This document shows, one piece after another, positions 1 through 7,789 of a DNA stretch of 64,000 bases. Position 1 is the first letter of the stretch, and each line of letters starts with the position of its first letter. Source of the stretch: Granulicella pectinivorans (GTDB lineage Bacteria; Acidobacteriota; Terriglobia; Terriglobales; Acidobacteriaceae); assembly GCF_900114625.1 (NCBI RefSeq), contig NZ_FOZL01000001.1, positions 3,844,001 through 3,908,000 on the forward strand, read 5' to 3'. A program made the position numbers and the translations under genes. The notes beneath the pieces are model-generated. The model searched no databases. It was not told the DNA's origin and was given only the letters and a program-made list of their open reading frames with translations.

Positions 1-206
1 TCTTCACGGTCGCCGGTGGTGAGGGCATTGCGTGCGGCGTTGCCGGTTGCGGCGAGTGCGTTGCGTCCAGCCTGGATGGCTTGCTCGGCTTCGTCGACGC
101 TGGCGCTTGCCAGCCGGAGAGAAACGGCGTGCATGTCTTCTACGACGCTGTACAGCGTAGCGATACGGTGGAGGGCGGCGGCTCGTGGTGTCCGCGGGAG
201 AGACAT
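1..206 (-). CDS. fliJ: FliJ-like flagellar export protein (N-terminal fragment)
   Basis: Partial gene running off the left edge; 68 residues are visible with no stop. The ATG overlaps the TGA of fliI in an ATGA arrangement, so the two are translationally coupled. The visible peptide starts MSLPRTPRAAALHRIATLYS and continues as a charged, Ala-rich helix without a signal peptide. FliJ is a short coiled-coil protein that links the FliI ATPase to the export gate and normally sits directly after fliI. The identification rests on position and helical character; sequence similarity is too weak to be certain, and another small flagellar protein is possible. Confidence 0.55.
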   Translation of the reverse strand, partial: MSLPRTPRAAALHRIATLYSVVEDMHAVSLRLASASVDEAEQAIQAGRNALAATGNAARNALTTGDRE

Positions 207-1519
207 CAGAGGTCCAGGCCTTCGAGGCGGGATATGGATTCGGCCATGGTGATGTGTTCGTTGGAGGTTTGCTGGAGATAGGCGCGGAGGAGCGGCAGGG
301 CGTGGATGGCCTGATCGAGTTCGGGGTCTGTGCCGGGCTTGTAGGCTCCGATGCGGATGAGGTCCTCGGACTTGCGATGCGCGGAGAGGAGGCGGCGGGC
401 GATGGCGGCCTGGTGGCGATGCTGGGGCGTGGTGACGGCGGGCATGAGACGGCTGAGGGAGTCGAGGACGTCGACGGGCGGGTACCAGCCGGCGGAGGCG
501 AGGGAGCGGGAAAGAACGATGTGTCCGTCGAGGAGAGAGCGGACGGAGTCGACGATGGGGTCCTGCTGATCGTCGCCTTCCATGAGGACGGTGTAAAAGG
601 CCGTGATGCTTCCTGTGGTGAAGTTTCCGGCGCGCTCGACGAGCTTGGCGAGCTTGGTGAAGACGCTGGGGGTGTAGCCCTTGCTGGCGGGTGGTTCGCC
701 GGCGGCGAGGCCGACTTCGCGGGCGGCCATGGCGTAGCGGGTGAGCGAGTCGAGGACGAGCAGAACGTGCTTGCCCTGCGCGGCGAAGGATTCGGCGACG
801 GCGGTGGCGGCCATGGCGGCGCGCATGCGGAGCAAGGGGCTTTCGTCGGAGGTGGCGCATAAGACGACGGAGCGGCGGAGGCCTTCGGCGCCGAGGGAGT
901 CTTCGACGAACTCGCGGACTTCGCGGCCGCGCTCGCCGACGAGGCCCACGACGGTGAGGTCGGCCTCGGTGTTGCGGGTCATCATGCCAATCAGGGTGGA
1001 CTTGCCGACGCCGGAGCCACCGAAGATACCGACGCGCTGGCCGCGGCCGACGGTGAGCATGCCGTCGAGGACGCGGAGGCCGGTGGAGAGAGGTTGCTTG
1101 ATGGGGACGCGTTCCATGGGGCGCGGGACGATGCCGTCGAGGGGCCAGCGCTGGGTGACGCGTGGGGCGGGTTGCGCGTCGATGGGTTGGCCGATGGCGT
1201 TGAGGATGCGGCCCTGCATGGCGGGGCCTACGGCGATCTCGGGCGGAACGCCGAGGGCGAGGACGGCGTCTCCGTAGCGGACGCCGCGGGTTTCGGCGAG
1301 AGGCATGGCGAGGACGTGACGGCCGCGGAAGCCGATGACCTCGGCGCGGTGGCGCGTGCCTTCGGCGTCGAGGATCTCGCAGCACTCGCCGACGGAGCAC
1401 ATGGGGCCTTCGGACTCGATGGTCTGTCCGTTGGCTTCGACGACGCGTCCGCTCCAGCGCCAGGCGGGACGGGTGGCGAGTTGCGCGAAGTAGGCGGCCA
1501 GAGGGCCGGATACGGCCAT
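206..1519 (-). CDS. fliI: Flagellum-specific ATPase FliI
   Basis: 437 residues, normal length for FliI. It energises the flagellar type III export apparatus at the cytoplasmic base and is homologous to F1 beta. The P-loop GGSGVGKST is at about residues 167-175, followed by a Walker B strand (VLLVLDS, about 253-259) and the family sequence LTRYAMAAREVGLAAGEPP. The QPLSTGLRVLDG stretch just before the P-loop is typical of FliI/YscN. The start codon overlaps the fliH stop (ATGA) and its own stop overlaps fliJ. It belongs to the flgB-fliJ operon. Confidence 0.97.
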   Translation of the reverse strand: MAVSGPLAAYFAQLATRPAWRWSGRVVEANGQTIESEGPMCSVGECCEILDAEGTRHRAEVIGFRGRHVLAMPLAETRGVRYGDAVLALGVPPEIAVGPAMQGRILNAIGQPIDAQPAPRVTQRWPLDGIVPRPMERVPIKQPLSTGLRVLDGMLTVGRGQRVGIFGGSGVGKSTLIGMMTRNTEADLTVVGLVGERGREVREFVEDSLGAEGLRRSVVLCATSDESPLLRMRAAMAATAVAESFAAQGKHVLLVLDSLTRYAMAAREVGLAAGEPPASKGYTPSVFTKLAKLVERAGNFTTGSITAFYTVLMEGDDQQDPIVDSVRSLLDGHIVLSRSLASAGWYPPVDVLDSLSRLMPAVTTPQHRHQAAIARRLLSAHRKSEDLIRIGAYKPGTDPELDQAIHALPLLRAYLQQTSNEHITMAESISRLEGLDL

Positions 1520-2217
1520 CAGGATGGCCTTTTCTGCAGGAGGTCGAAGAAGCCTTTTTCGATCTCTTCGAGTTGCACGGGGATACCCAACTCTACGCGG
1601 CCCACGGGGGATTCGAGGACAAGATCGCCGTCCTGAAGGTCTTCGCCAGCGACGACTTCGACGGTGGCATTGCCGGTGAAGAGGCTACGCCATGCGGTCT
1701 CGGATTGGGCAGGGACCCGCAAGATGGCGCCAGGCTGGCCGGCGATCTTTTCGAGGGCTACGCGGACGGAGGCGGCGAGGAGAAGAGGGTCCATGCGGGC
1801 TTCGCGATGGAGGACGCGGGCGGCGATGGCGAGGGCGAGACGGACGACCTCGCCTTCGACCTCGGTGAAGTAACGCTCGCGGTCGGCGGCAAAGCGCGCG
1901 CAAGCGACGGCGATGGAGGCGCGTTCCTGTTCGAGGGAGGCTGCGAACGAGGCGTTGGCTTCGGTGCGGCCCTCCGTGCGGGCTTCGGCGCGGACGAGTT
2001 CGACCTTGGTCTGGAGGGCTTTGACCTGGCCGCGGAGACCGTCGACGATCTCGGCCTGTTCCTCGGCGCGCGTTGGGTTGAAGAGGGCTTCGGCTTCGGT
2101 GGGGACAGAGCGGCGCGAGGCGGACTGGAAGATGAGGGGTGTGACCTCTCCACGCAGTTCGCCGGGGGTGTTCATGACGCCCATGCGCATCTTTACTTCG
2201 ACGTGTTCGCTATGCAT
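1519..2217 (-). CDS. fliH: FliH-like flagellar assembly protein
   Basis: 232 residues, in the canonical slot between fliG and fliI. FliH binds and regulates the FliI ATPase. The middle (about 55-120) is a long charged, Ala/Glu/Arg-rich predicted coiled coil. The C-terminal half (RLALAIAARVLHREARMDP onward) resembles the FliH/YscL peripheral-stalk domain shared with V/F ATPase E and delta subunits. The upstream start overlaps the fliG 3' end by 8 bases; internal ATGs near residues 11 and 15 are alternatives. Similarity is family-level, as is usual for this divergent protein. Confidence 0.85.
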   Translation of the reverse strand: MHSEHVEVKMRMGVMNTPGELRGEVTPLIFQSASRRSVPTEAEALFNPTRAEEQAEIVDGLRGQVKALQTKVELVRAEARTEGRTEANASFAASLEQERASIAVACARFAADRERYFTEVEGEVVRLALAIAARVLHREARMDPLLLAASVRVALEKIAGQPGAILRVPAQSETAWRSLFTGNATVEVVAGEDLQDGDLVLESPVGRVELGIPVQLEEIEKGFFDLLQKRPS

Positions 2218-3250
2218 CTTCGGCCTCCACTCTGAGTACGATCTTGCCTTCGCTTTCGAGGCGGCGCGCGAGTTGCAGGAGTTCCTGCTGGGCGGCGTGG
2301 ACGTCCTTCGAGCGGACGGGGCCCATGGTCTCCATGTCTTCCTTGAGCATCTCGACGGCGCGGGAGCTCATGGCCTTATAGAGGTGGGCGCGGATGCTGT
2401 CTTTCGCTCCCTTGAGAGCGACGGCGAGGTTGCGCTTGTCGGCTGCACCGACGATCTCGCGGATGGCGATGGCGGGGACCGTGAGGAGATCGTCGAAGGT
2501 GAACATGAGGGTGCGGATGCCGATGGCGAGCTGCGGCTGGCTGGTCTCGATCTCTTCGAGGATGGTCTTCGAGGACTCCTGGTCGAGCATATTGAGGAGC
2601 TCGGCGACGACCTTGAAGCCGGAGTAGGAGCGACGGGATCGGCCTTCGCCCATGGCCTCCATGCGGCGATTGAGGACGAGGGCGACCTGCTGGGCCATCT
2701 CGGGGGAGAACTGGCGCATCTCGGCGAGGCGCCGGACGGCATCGACGCGGGTCTCTTCCTTGAGGTGCATGAGCACCCTGGAGCCGCGGCGGGCGTCGAG
2801 ATGCGCGAGGACGAGTGCGACCGTCTGCGGGTGCTCGTTTTCGAGGAACTTGCTGAGTTGTTGCACATCCATCTTCTGGAGGATCTTGAGGTCGCCGGCG
2901 GACCGGTCCTGAAGGATGCGGACCTGGGCGAGGAGCTCTTCGGCGCGGGCGGCTCCGAAGGCCTCGGTGAGGAGCTTCCGGGCGTACTCGGGGCCGCCGC
3001 GGCCGATGTACTGCTGAGTTTCAAGGAGGCCGTAGAACTCGGTGAGGACCTGCGTGGTCTCCTCGGGGGTGACGGAACGCAGGGTCATGATCTCTTCGGT
3101 GACGCGCTGGACGTTCTGGTCGGTGAGGGACTGGAACATCTGCTTGGCGAGCTCTTCGCCGAGGGTGACCATGAGGATGGCGGCCTTGCGCATGCCGGGT
3201 ATCTCGGCGGGCGTGAAGCTGGAGGATTCGGGGAGTTGCAGGGTTTCCAT
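2210..3250 (-). CDS. fliG: Flagellar motor switch protein FliG
   Basis: 346 residues, typical FliG length. FliG is the C-ring protein on the MS-ring that receives torque from the stator and switches rotation. The N-terminal domain (GMRKAAILMVTLGEELAKQM) contacts FliF. The middle domain carries the EHPQTVALVLAHL motif that contacts FliM, and the C-terminal domain has the charged stretch near LKGAKDSIRAHLYKAMSSRA. The start codon shares one base with the fliF stop (TAATG), so the two are coupled. Confidence 0.97.
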   Translation of the reverse strand: METLQLPESSSFTPAEIPGMRKAAILMVTLGEELAKQMFQSLTDQNVQRVTEEIMTLRSVTPEETTQVLTEFYGLLETQQYIGRGGPEYARKLLTEAFGAARAEELLAQVRILQDRSAGDLKILQKMDVQQLSKFLENEHPQTVALVLAHLDARRGSRVLMHLKEETRVDAVRRLAEMRQFSPEMAQQVALVLNRRMEAMGEGRSRRSYSGFKVVAELLNMLDQESSKTILEEIETSQPQLAIGIRTLMFTFDDLLTVPAIAIREIVGAADKRNLAVALKGAKDSIRAHLYKAMSSRAVEMLKEDMETMGPVRSKDVHAAQQELLQLARRLESEGKIVLRVEAEDA

Positions 3251-5046
3251 TACGCGTCTCCTTCCTGCGCGCCGAGCCAGACTTCGAGCAGGCGTGTGCT
3301 CTGGGCGGGCTCACGGGCGATCTGACGCGAGACGTGATCGAAGATGGCCTGGGCCTGCAGGGTGGTGCGGCTCTTGATGGGAAGGACGGGAAGGCCGATG
3401 GTGGCGTGATGTGGTTCCGGGGTGGGGAGGCTGGGGGTCGCGGTACCTTCGGCCAGGGCGTTGGGTTCGACTTCGGTGGTTCCGGTGGGCGAGCCGGCGG
3501 GCAGAAGTACGGGCGCCTTGAGGGCGGCGGAGATCTGGTTCGCGACGGGACGAAGGACAAAGAGTACGACGCAGAAGGCGATGAGTCCCATCATGGCGGT
3601 GCGCAAGAGGCTTGGCTGCTGGGCGAGGAAGCTCCTGCTCTCTTCGAGGAGCTTGGCCATGGGGGCGAGGGGGATATCGGGAACGTTCGCGTGGAAGCCT
3701 ACGTTGGACATGACGACCTGATCGCCGCGTCTTTCGTCGAAGCCTACGGCGGCCTGCGCGAGTTGTTCGAGGTGCTTCATCTCGTCGGGAGAGCGTGGCT
3801 TCCAAGTGACGTGCTGGGTCTTGCCGGCACCTTCGGTGATCTGGCGATCGTTGACGACGACGGCGGCGGTGACGCGCCGGATGCGGCCAGCGCCTTCTTC
3901 GGTGTGGACGACGTGGCGGGTGACGCCGTAGGTTCCCTGCTCTTCGGTCGAGGTCTGGCTGGCACCGGCGGCGGCGGTGGGGTAGACGGGGGCGGCCTCT
4001 TTGAGGAGGGGCGGTGTGCCCGCGGCTGCGGCGGCCCCGGCAGCCTGCGCGGACGCGGCGGGAGCGGCGGCAGGGGTGTTGCTGGCGGTTCCGGGGATGC
4101 CGGTGGGGATGGGCCTGGGAGCGGAGATCTGCTCGGTCTTGCGCATGGTGAGGGTGGCGCTCTGGGCGGGGTCATAGACTTCGTCGGTGCGCTCGACGGT
4201 GGTGTCGTCGTAGGCGATGTTGACCGTGGCTCGGACGTTTTCGCGACCGGCCAGCGGTTCGAGCATGGCGATGAGCTTGGCTTCGAGGGCCTGCTCCATA
4301 TCGGCATGGGCGGCGCTGCCCCGGCCTTTGGCCTGGAGGTTCTGACGGCCTTCGGCGTCGACGAGGGTGACGTTGTCGGGGGAGAGGTTTTCGACGGCGC
4401 TGGCGACGAGGGAGCGGATGGCGTCGATTTGCTCGGGCGTGAGAGAGGCGCGGCGAAGCTTAAGGACGACGGAGGCTTTCGCGATCTTGTCCTGGCTGGC
4501 GAAGAGGGTTTGCTGGGGCAGCACGAGGTGGACGCGCGCGGAGTGGATGACGCCGAGGGAAGCGATGGTGTGTTCGAGCTCGCCTTCGAGGGCGCGCTGG
4601 TAGTTGACGCGCTCGTCGAACTCGCTGCCGACCCAGTTGGGCTTGTCGAAGAGCTCGAAGCCGAGACGTCCGGTCTGAGGCATGCCCTTGGCGGCGACCT
4701 CCATGCGGGCCTTGTCGAGAGCGTCGGCGGGGACCTGGAGGCTGGAGCCGTCGGGGGTGGTCTGGAAGGGGATGCCAGCGCCGGCGAGCTCGGAGGAGAC
4801 GGTCTGGACGTCCCGGGCGTCGAGGCCGGAGAAGAGGACACGCCAGTCGGGACGCTGCCAGAACCAGGTGAGCGCGGCGCATCCGGCAAGGACGAAGAGC
4901 ATGCCGCCGAGGAGGAGGTTGCGGCGACGGGGCGGCAGGGCCATAAGGCGGTCGCGCACCTGGTGCATGGCGGCCAAGGCCTGCGTCGCGGTCGCCGGGG
5001 CGGTGCGGGCGAGCTCCGTGCCTGCGGGTTGTTTGGGGTCTGCCAA
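3250..5046 (-). CDS. fliF: Flagellar MS-ring protein FliF
   Basis: 598 residues. It forms the membrane MS-ring. A first membrane helix lies at about 46-64 (LLLGGMLFVLAGCAALTWFW), followed by ring-building motifs with FSGLDARDVQ and NYQRALEGELEHTIASLGVIHSA. A low-complexity Ala/Pro stretch lies in the middle, a second membrane helix near residue 490 (MMGLIAFCVVLFVLRPV), and a short C-terminal tail binds FliG. The likely start is TTG, behind GGAGAAGG. It lies 21 bases after fliE in the operon. Confidence 0.96.
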   Translation of the reverse strand: MADPKQPAGTELARTAPATATQALAAMHQVRDRLMALPPRRRNLLLGGMLFVLAGCAALTWFWQRPDWRVLFSGLDARDVQTVSSELAGAGIPFQTTPDGSSLQVPADALDKARMEVAAKGMPQTGRLGFELFDKPNWVGSEFDERVNYQRALEGELEHTIASLGVIHSARVHLVLPQQTLFASQDKIAKASVVLKLRRASLTPEQIDAIRSLVASAVENLSPDNVTLVDAEGRQNLQAKGRGSAAHADMEQALEAKLIAMLEPLAGRENVRATVNIAYDDTTVERTDEVYDPAQSATLTMRKTEQISAPRPIPTGIPGTASNTPAAAPAASAQAAGAAAAAGTPPLLKEAAPVYPTAAAGASQTSTEEQGTYGVTRHVVHTEEGAGRIRRVTAAVVVNDRQITEGAGKTQHVTWKPRSPDEMKHLEQLAQAAVGFDERRGDQVVMSNVGFHANVPDIPLAPMAKLLEESRSFLAQQPSLLRTAMMGLIAFCVVLFVLRPVANQISAALKAPVLLPAGSPTGTTEVEPNALAEGTATPSLPTPEPHHATIGLPVLPIKSRTTLQAQAIFDHVSRQIAREPAQSTRLLEVWLGAQEGDA

Positions 5047-5067
5047 GGCCTTCTCCGTGACGTGCGG

Positions 5068-5364
5068 TTAGAACTGCATACCCATCATCTGCTGGTAGGC
5101 GCCGACGGCCTTGTTGCGGACCTGGAGGGCGAGTTCGAAGGCCATGTCGGCCTTCTGGGTGGCGATCATGGCATCGTGGATCTCGACGCCCTTGCCGCTG
5201 AGAAGTCCGGAGACGGCGTCCGACGCCTTCGCGTCGAGGGCTGAGGTTTGATCGATCATGGATCGGAGCATGCCGCCAAAGGGCATCTCGCCGGGAGCTC
5301 CGGAGAGTCGTGGGGGCGTGATGTTTGTTGCGATCTGTCCTATGCCTGATGCGCCGATGACCAT
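5068..5364 (-). CDS. fliE: Flagellar hook-basal body protein FliE
   Basis: 98 residues, typical for FliE, the adaptor joining the MS-ring to the proximal rod. The C-terminal helix has the family pattern KGVEIHDAMIATQKADMAFE followed by LALQVRNKAVGAYQQMMGMQF. There is no signal peptide, as expected for a type III-exported rod protein. GGAGAAGC precedes the ATG. Only 12 bases separate it from flgC. Confidence 0.95.
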   Translation of the reverse strand: MVIGASGIGQIATNITPPRLSGAPGEMPFGGMLRSMIDQTSALDAKASDAVSGLLSGKGVEIHDAMIATQKADMAFELALQVRNKAVGAYQQMMGMQF

Positions 5365-5376
5365 GTGCTTCTCCGT

Positions 5377-5808
5377 TTACTTCAAGATGTCCAACGAGGC
5401 TGAGACCATCCCCTTCTCTGCCTGAACTGCGGAGGCGTTCATCCCGTAGGCGCGCTGTGCGCCCATGAGATCGACCATCTCGGTGAGGGGGTTGATGTCG
5501 GGGTAGCTGACGTAGCCGTCGGGGCCTGCGTCGGGGTGGCCGGGGTCGAAACGCTTGAGGGCCGCGCTCTGGTCTTCGACGACACCGGCGACGGAGACGC
5601 CGCCTGGGGTCGCGATCTGGCTGTTCAGCATGCTGCCGAAGGTCTGGCTGGAGGCGGCGGCGAAGACGACGTGATGACGCCTGTAGGGGCCGCCGTCTTC
5701 GGTGCGGGTGGTCTCGGCGTTGGCCATGTTCGAGGCTACGACCTCGGCGCGTACACGCTCCGCGCGAAGAGCCGATGAGCTGATATCCATCATTCCGAAG
5801 AGATTCAT
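5377..5808 (-). CDS. flgC: Flagellar basal-body rod protein FlgC
   Basis: 143 residues, normal for FlgC. The N-terminus contains MDISSSALRAERVRAEVVAS and NMANAETT, the conserved rod/hook N-terminal pattern. The C-terminus (NPLTEMVDLMGAQRAYGMNASAVQ) is the matching helical motif. It builds the proximal rod in the periplasm and is exported by the flagellar apparatus. GGGGAACG precedes the ATG. An internal ATG at residue 6 is an alternative start. It lies 39 bases after flgB. Confidence 0.96.
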   Translation of the reverse strand: MNLFGMMDISSSALRAERVRAEVVASNMANAETTRTEDGGPYRRHHVVFAAASSQTFGSMLNSQIATPGGVSVAGVVEDQSAALKRFDPGHPDAGPDGYVSYPDINPLTEMVDLMGAQRAYGMNASAVQAEKGMVSASLDILK

Positions 5809-5847
5809 AAGACGTTCCCCGTTGTACGTTCTACGTTGTGCGTTTCG

Positions 5848-6201
5848 CTACTTGCTTTCGGCGTGAATGGCGGACATGACGGAGGAGTACTGGTGTTTGA
5901 GAAGCTCGACGGCGGTGCGGAACTGGAGCTGCGTCTTGGCCAGTTGCAGCGACTCGCGGTCCATGGAGACGTTGTTGCCGTCGGGACGGGAGACGAGGCC
6001 GTCCACGTCGCCCGCCGTGGCGAGAGGGACCTGGGAGAGGCCGTTGAGCTGGGCCTGGAACTCGCGCTCGAAGTCGAAGCCCTGGGTCTTGAAGCCGGGG
6101 GTGTCGACGTTGGCCATATTGCCTGCGGTCATCTTCATCTGGTCGCTGGCGAGGTCGAGGTAGCGCTTCAGCGCCTCGCTCATTGGGGTGGTCACTTGCA
6201 T
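5848..6201 (-). CDS. flgB: Flagellar basal-body rod protein FlgB
   Basis: First gene of the flagellar operon. I place the start at MQVTTPMSEALKRYLDLASD because GGAGG lies 8 bases upstream; a 15-codon longer frame would run into the upstream promoter. The protein is then 117 residues. It carries NMANVDTPGFKTQGFDFE, the classical FlgB rod motif, and a C-terminal helix LQFRTAVELLKHQYSSVMSA. It is exported by the flagellar type III system and forms the proximal rod with FlgC and FliE. The short leader fits a candidate sigma-54 promoter just upstream. Confidence 0.95.
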   Translation of the reverse strand: MQVTTPMSEALKRYLDLASDQMKMTAGNMANVDTPGFKTQGFDFEREFQAQLNGLSQVPLATAGDVDGLVSRPDGNNVSMDRESLQLAKTQLQFRTAVELLKHQYSSVMSAIHAESK

Positions 6202-6224
6202 GCGAATGCCTCCGGTTGGGAAGG

Positions 6225-6242
6225 AAGCATGTGAGGGACCAA
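6225..6242 (-). promoter_or_regulatory. Candidate sigma-54 (-24/-12) promoter for the flgB operon
   Basis: On the minus strand, TTGG followed by ten bases and then GCT gives the GG-N10-GC spacing required by sigma-54 (6240-6239 and 6228-6227). The expected start site is about 12-15 bases before the flgB ATG at 6201, leaving just room for its GGAGG. The element abuts the T-tract of the preceding terminator. A sigma-54 activator is encoded immediately upstream. The -12 box is ATGCT rather than TTGCA, so this is a good but imperfect match. Confidence 0.5.
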
Positions 6243-6269
6243 ACAAAAGCGCCCTCGGATGAGAGCGCT
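6241..6269 (-). terminator. Rho-independent terminator after the sigma-54 activator gene
   Basis: Nine-base stem with one mismatch (AGCGCTCTC pairing with GAGGGCGCT), a four-base loop and a TTTTGTTT tract on the minus strand. It separates the regulatory genes from flgB and makes flgB the first gene of a separate transcript. Confidence 0.7.
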
Positions 6270-6313
6270 CTTATCGACCCGGGATGGCCTGGGGGAGGAC
6301 TGACTTCGTTGCG

Positions 6314-7513
6314 CTAACGGCCACGACCGAAGCGGATCTCTTCGGCGGCGATCTCGGGCGATTCGCCGGAGAGGATCGCGCCGCGTTCCAGCACATGCAT
6401 GAGCTCACGCACGTTGCCGGGCCAGGCGTAGGACATGAGTTTCGTCATCGCCGGTCCGGAGAGGCGCTTGCGGGGCTGCTCGCGTCCCATGCCTTCCAGG
6501 AAGTAATCGACCAGCGCGGGGATGTCACCGAGACGGTCGCGGAGGGAGGGGACCTCAACCGGGAAGACGGCGAGGCGATGGTAGAGGTCGAGGCGGAAGG
6601 TACCCTCCTTTGAGCGGCGTTCGAGCTCCTGATGGGTGGCGGCGATGACGCGCACATCGACACGCATGACCTCGTTGTCGCCGACGCGCTGGAGTTCACC
6701 GTACTCGAGGAAACGCAGCATCTTGGCCTGGAGCGCGAGGGGCATCTCGCCGATCTCGTCGAGGAAGAGCGTGCCGCCGTGAGCGGCCTCAATGCGTCCG
6801 GTGCGGGATTGGACGGCTCCGGTGAAGGCCCCGCGGGTGTGGCCGAAGAGCTCAGCCTCGAGGAGCGACTCAGGGATCGCAGCACAGTTGAGGACGGTGA
6901 AGCTTTTGGCGGCGCGCAGGCTGAGGCGATGCACGGCCTTCGCGACGACCTCCTTGCCGGTGCCGGTCTCGCCTTCGATGAGAACGGTGGTGGAGCGGGG
7001 GGCGACGAGACGGATCATACGGCCGAGCTCGAGCATGGGCTCGCTGGTCCCGACCATGTCGGCGAGTCCGCTGGTGGGGGCGGCTGTTCGGATATCGCGT
7101 ACGACGGCCCGTGCGACCGGAGCGGGGTCCGGCTCGACGGCGGCCGGTCGGTCGAACTCTTCCTGGGCTTCGCGCAGGGCATGCAGCAGCTCGTTCCGGC
7201 GTGGACTGCGGGCGGTGCCGGCGTCCGAGACACCATCCACGCGCAGGAGATCGAGCGCGGGATAGAGAGTGCGGACCATGCCGGAGAACTCACCGACTTC
7301 AAGGTCCGGAAGCCAGCTATCGACCAGGAGAGCCTCCGGTCGGGAGCGCTCCATGAGTTCGATCGCCTCGGCTCCGCCACCGGCCTCGCGAACCTGCCAG
7401 CGAAGCCCGGTGAGGCTCTGCCTGAGACGTTCGCGCAACGCAGTATCCGCGCTTGCCAACACGACCGTACGTGATCCGGCCATCTGCCCTGTCTGCCCCG
7501 CCGCCGATGCCAT
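6314..7513 (-). CDS. Sigma-54-dependent activator, no DNA-binding domain, degenerate receiver
   Basis: 399 residues. Residues 14-95 form a receiver-like domain with an aspartate at D65 (LLVDSWLP), but the N-terminal acidic pair and the C-terminal lysine are not evident, as in FleQ. The AAA+ domain (about 150-370) has GETGTGKE at 181-188, the sigma-54 contact loop GAFTGA at 228-233, GGTLFLDEIGE at 246-256 and WPGNVREL at 364-371. The protein ends 28 residues after that with no Fis-type helix-turn-helix. It probably activates flagellar genes from solution, as the HTH-less H. pylori FlgR does. AGGAG precedes the ATG; the histidine-phosphotransfer-like gene ends 33 bases upstream. Confidence 0.9.
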   Translation of the reverse strand: MASAAGQTGQMAGSRTVVLASADTALRERLRQSLTGLRWQVREAGGGAEAIELMERSRPEALLVDSWLPDLEVGEFSGMVRTLYPALDLLRVDGVSDAGTARSPRRNELLHALREAQEEFDRPAAVEPDPAPVARAVVRDIRTAAPTSGLADMVGTSEPMLELGRMIRLVAPRSTTVLIEGETGTGKEVVAKAVHRLSLRAAKSFTVLNCAAIPESLLEAELFGHTRGAFTGAVQSRTGRIEAAHGGTLFLDEIGEMPLALQAKMLRFLEYGELQRVGDNEVMRVDVRVIAATHQELERRSKEGTFRLDLYHRLAVFPVEVPSLRDRLGDIPALVDYFLEGMGREQPRKRLSGPAMTKLMSYAWPGNVRELMHVLERGAILSGESPEIAAEEIRFGRGR

Positions 7514-7546
7514 CCTAGTTTCTCCTGTCCGCCGGGGACCACCCGT

Positions 7547-7789
7547 CTAGTTCTGTTCCAGTGCCTGCCGCAGAATCTCCCGCATGGAGGTCACGGCGGT
7601 GAAGAGACGCTGACTCTCGCGCAAAGCCTCCAGCACCGCCTCCTCGTAGGAAGCGGGCGTGCCGAACATCTGTCCGATCTCAAGACGGCATTGCAGCGCC
7701 GTGAGGGGCTGGGCCATGTCGTGGAGTGAGGCGGCGAGCTCGCGCAGGATGCGGGTCTTGCCGGTGACAAGCTCTTGCTCAGGCTCCAT
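7547..7789 (-). CDS. Small histidine-phosphotransfer-like protein (DHp domain only)
   Basis: 80 residues when started at MEPEQELVTGKTRILRELAA, chosen because AGGAG lies 8 bases upstream. The centre reads LAASLHDMAQPLTALQCRLE, an H-box of the H-[DE]-x-x-Q-P-L type seen in FixL/DctB-class histidine kinases. The rest is helical and no ATP-binding domain follows. It could be a phosphotransfer or dimerisation stub acting between a kinase encoded elsewhere and the neighbouring response regulator, whose 3' end it overlaps by 11 bases. It lies upstream of the sigma-54 activator. The function is inferred; no known named homologue was recognised. Confidence 0.7.
   Translation of the reverse strand: MEPEQELVTGKTRILRELAASLHDMAQPLTALQCRLEIGQMFGTPASYEEAVLEALRESQRLFTAVTSMREILRQALEQN

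Noticed and set aside
3334..5244. Long plus-strand reading frame opposite fliF
   Set aside because: Gly/Asp/Glu-rich composition typical of the antisense of GC-rich genes; fliF on the minus strand has full motifs.
6270..6313. A frameshift hiding a Fis-type DNA-binding domain at the end of the sigma-54 activator
   Set aside because: Only 44 bases lie between the stop and the terminator, too few to encode a helix-turn-helix domain in any frame.
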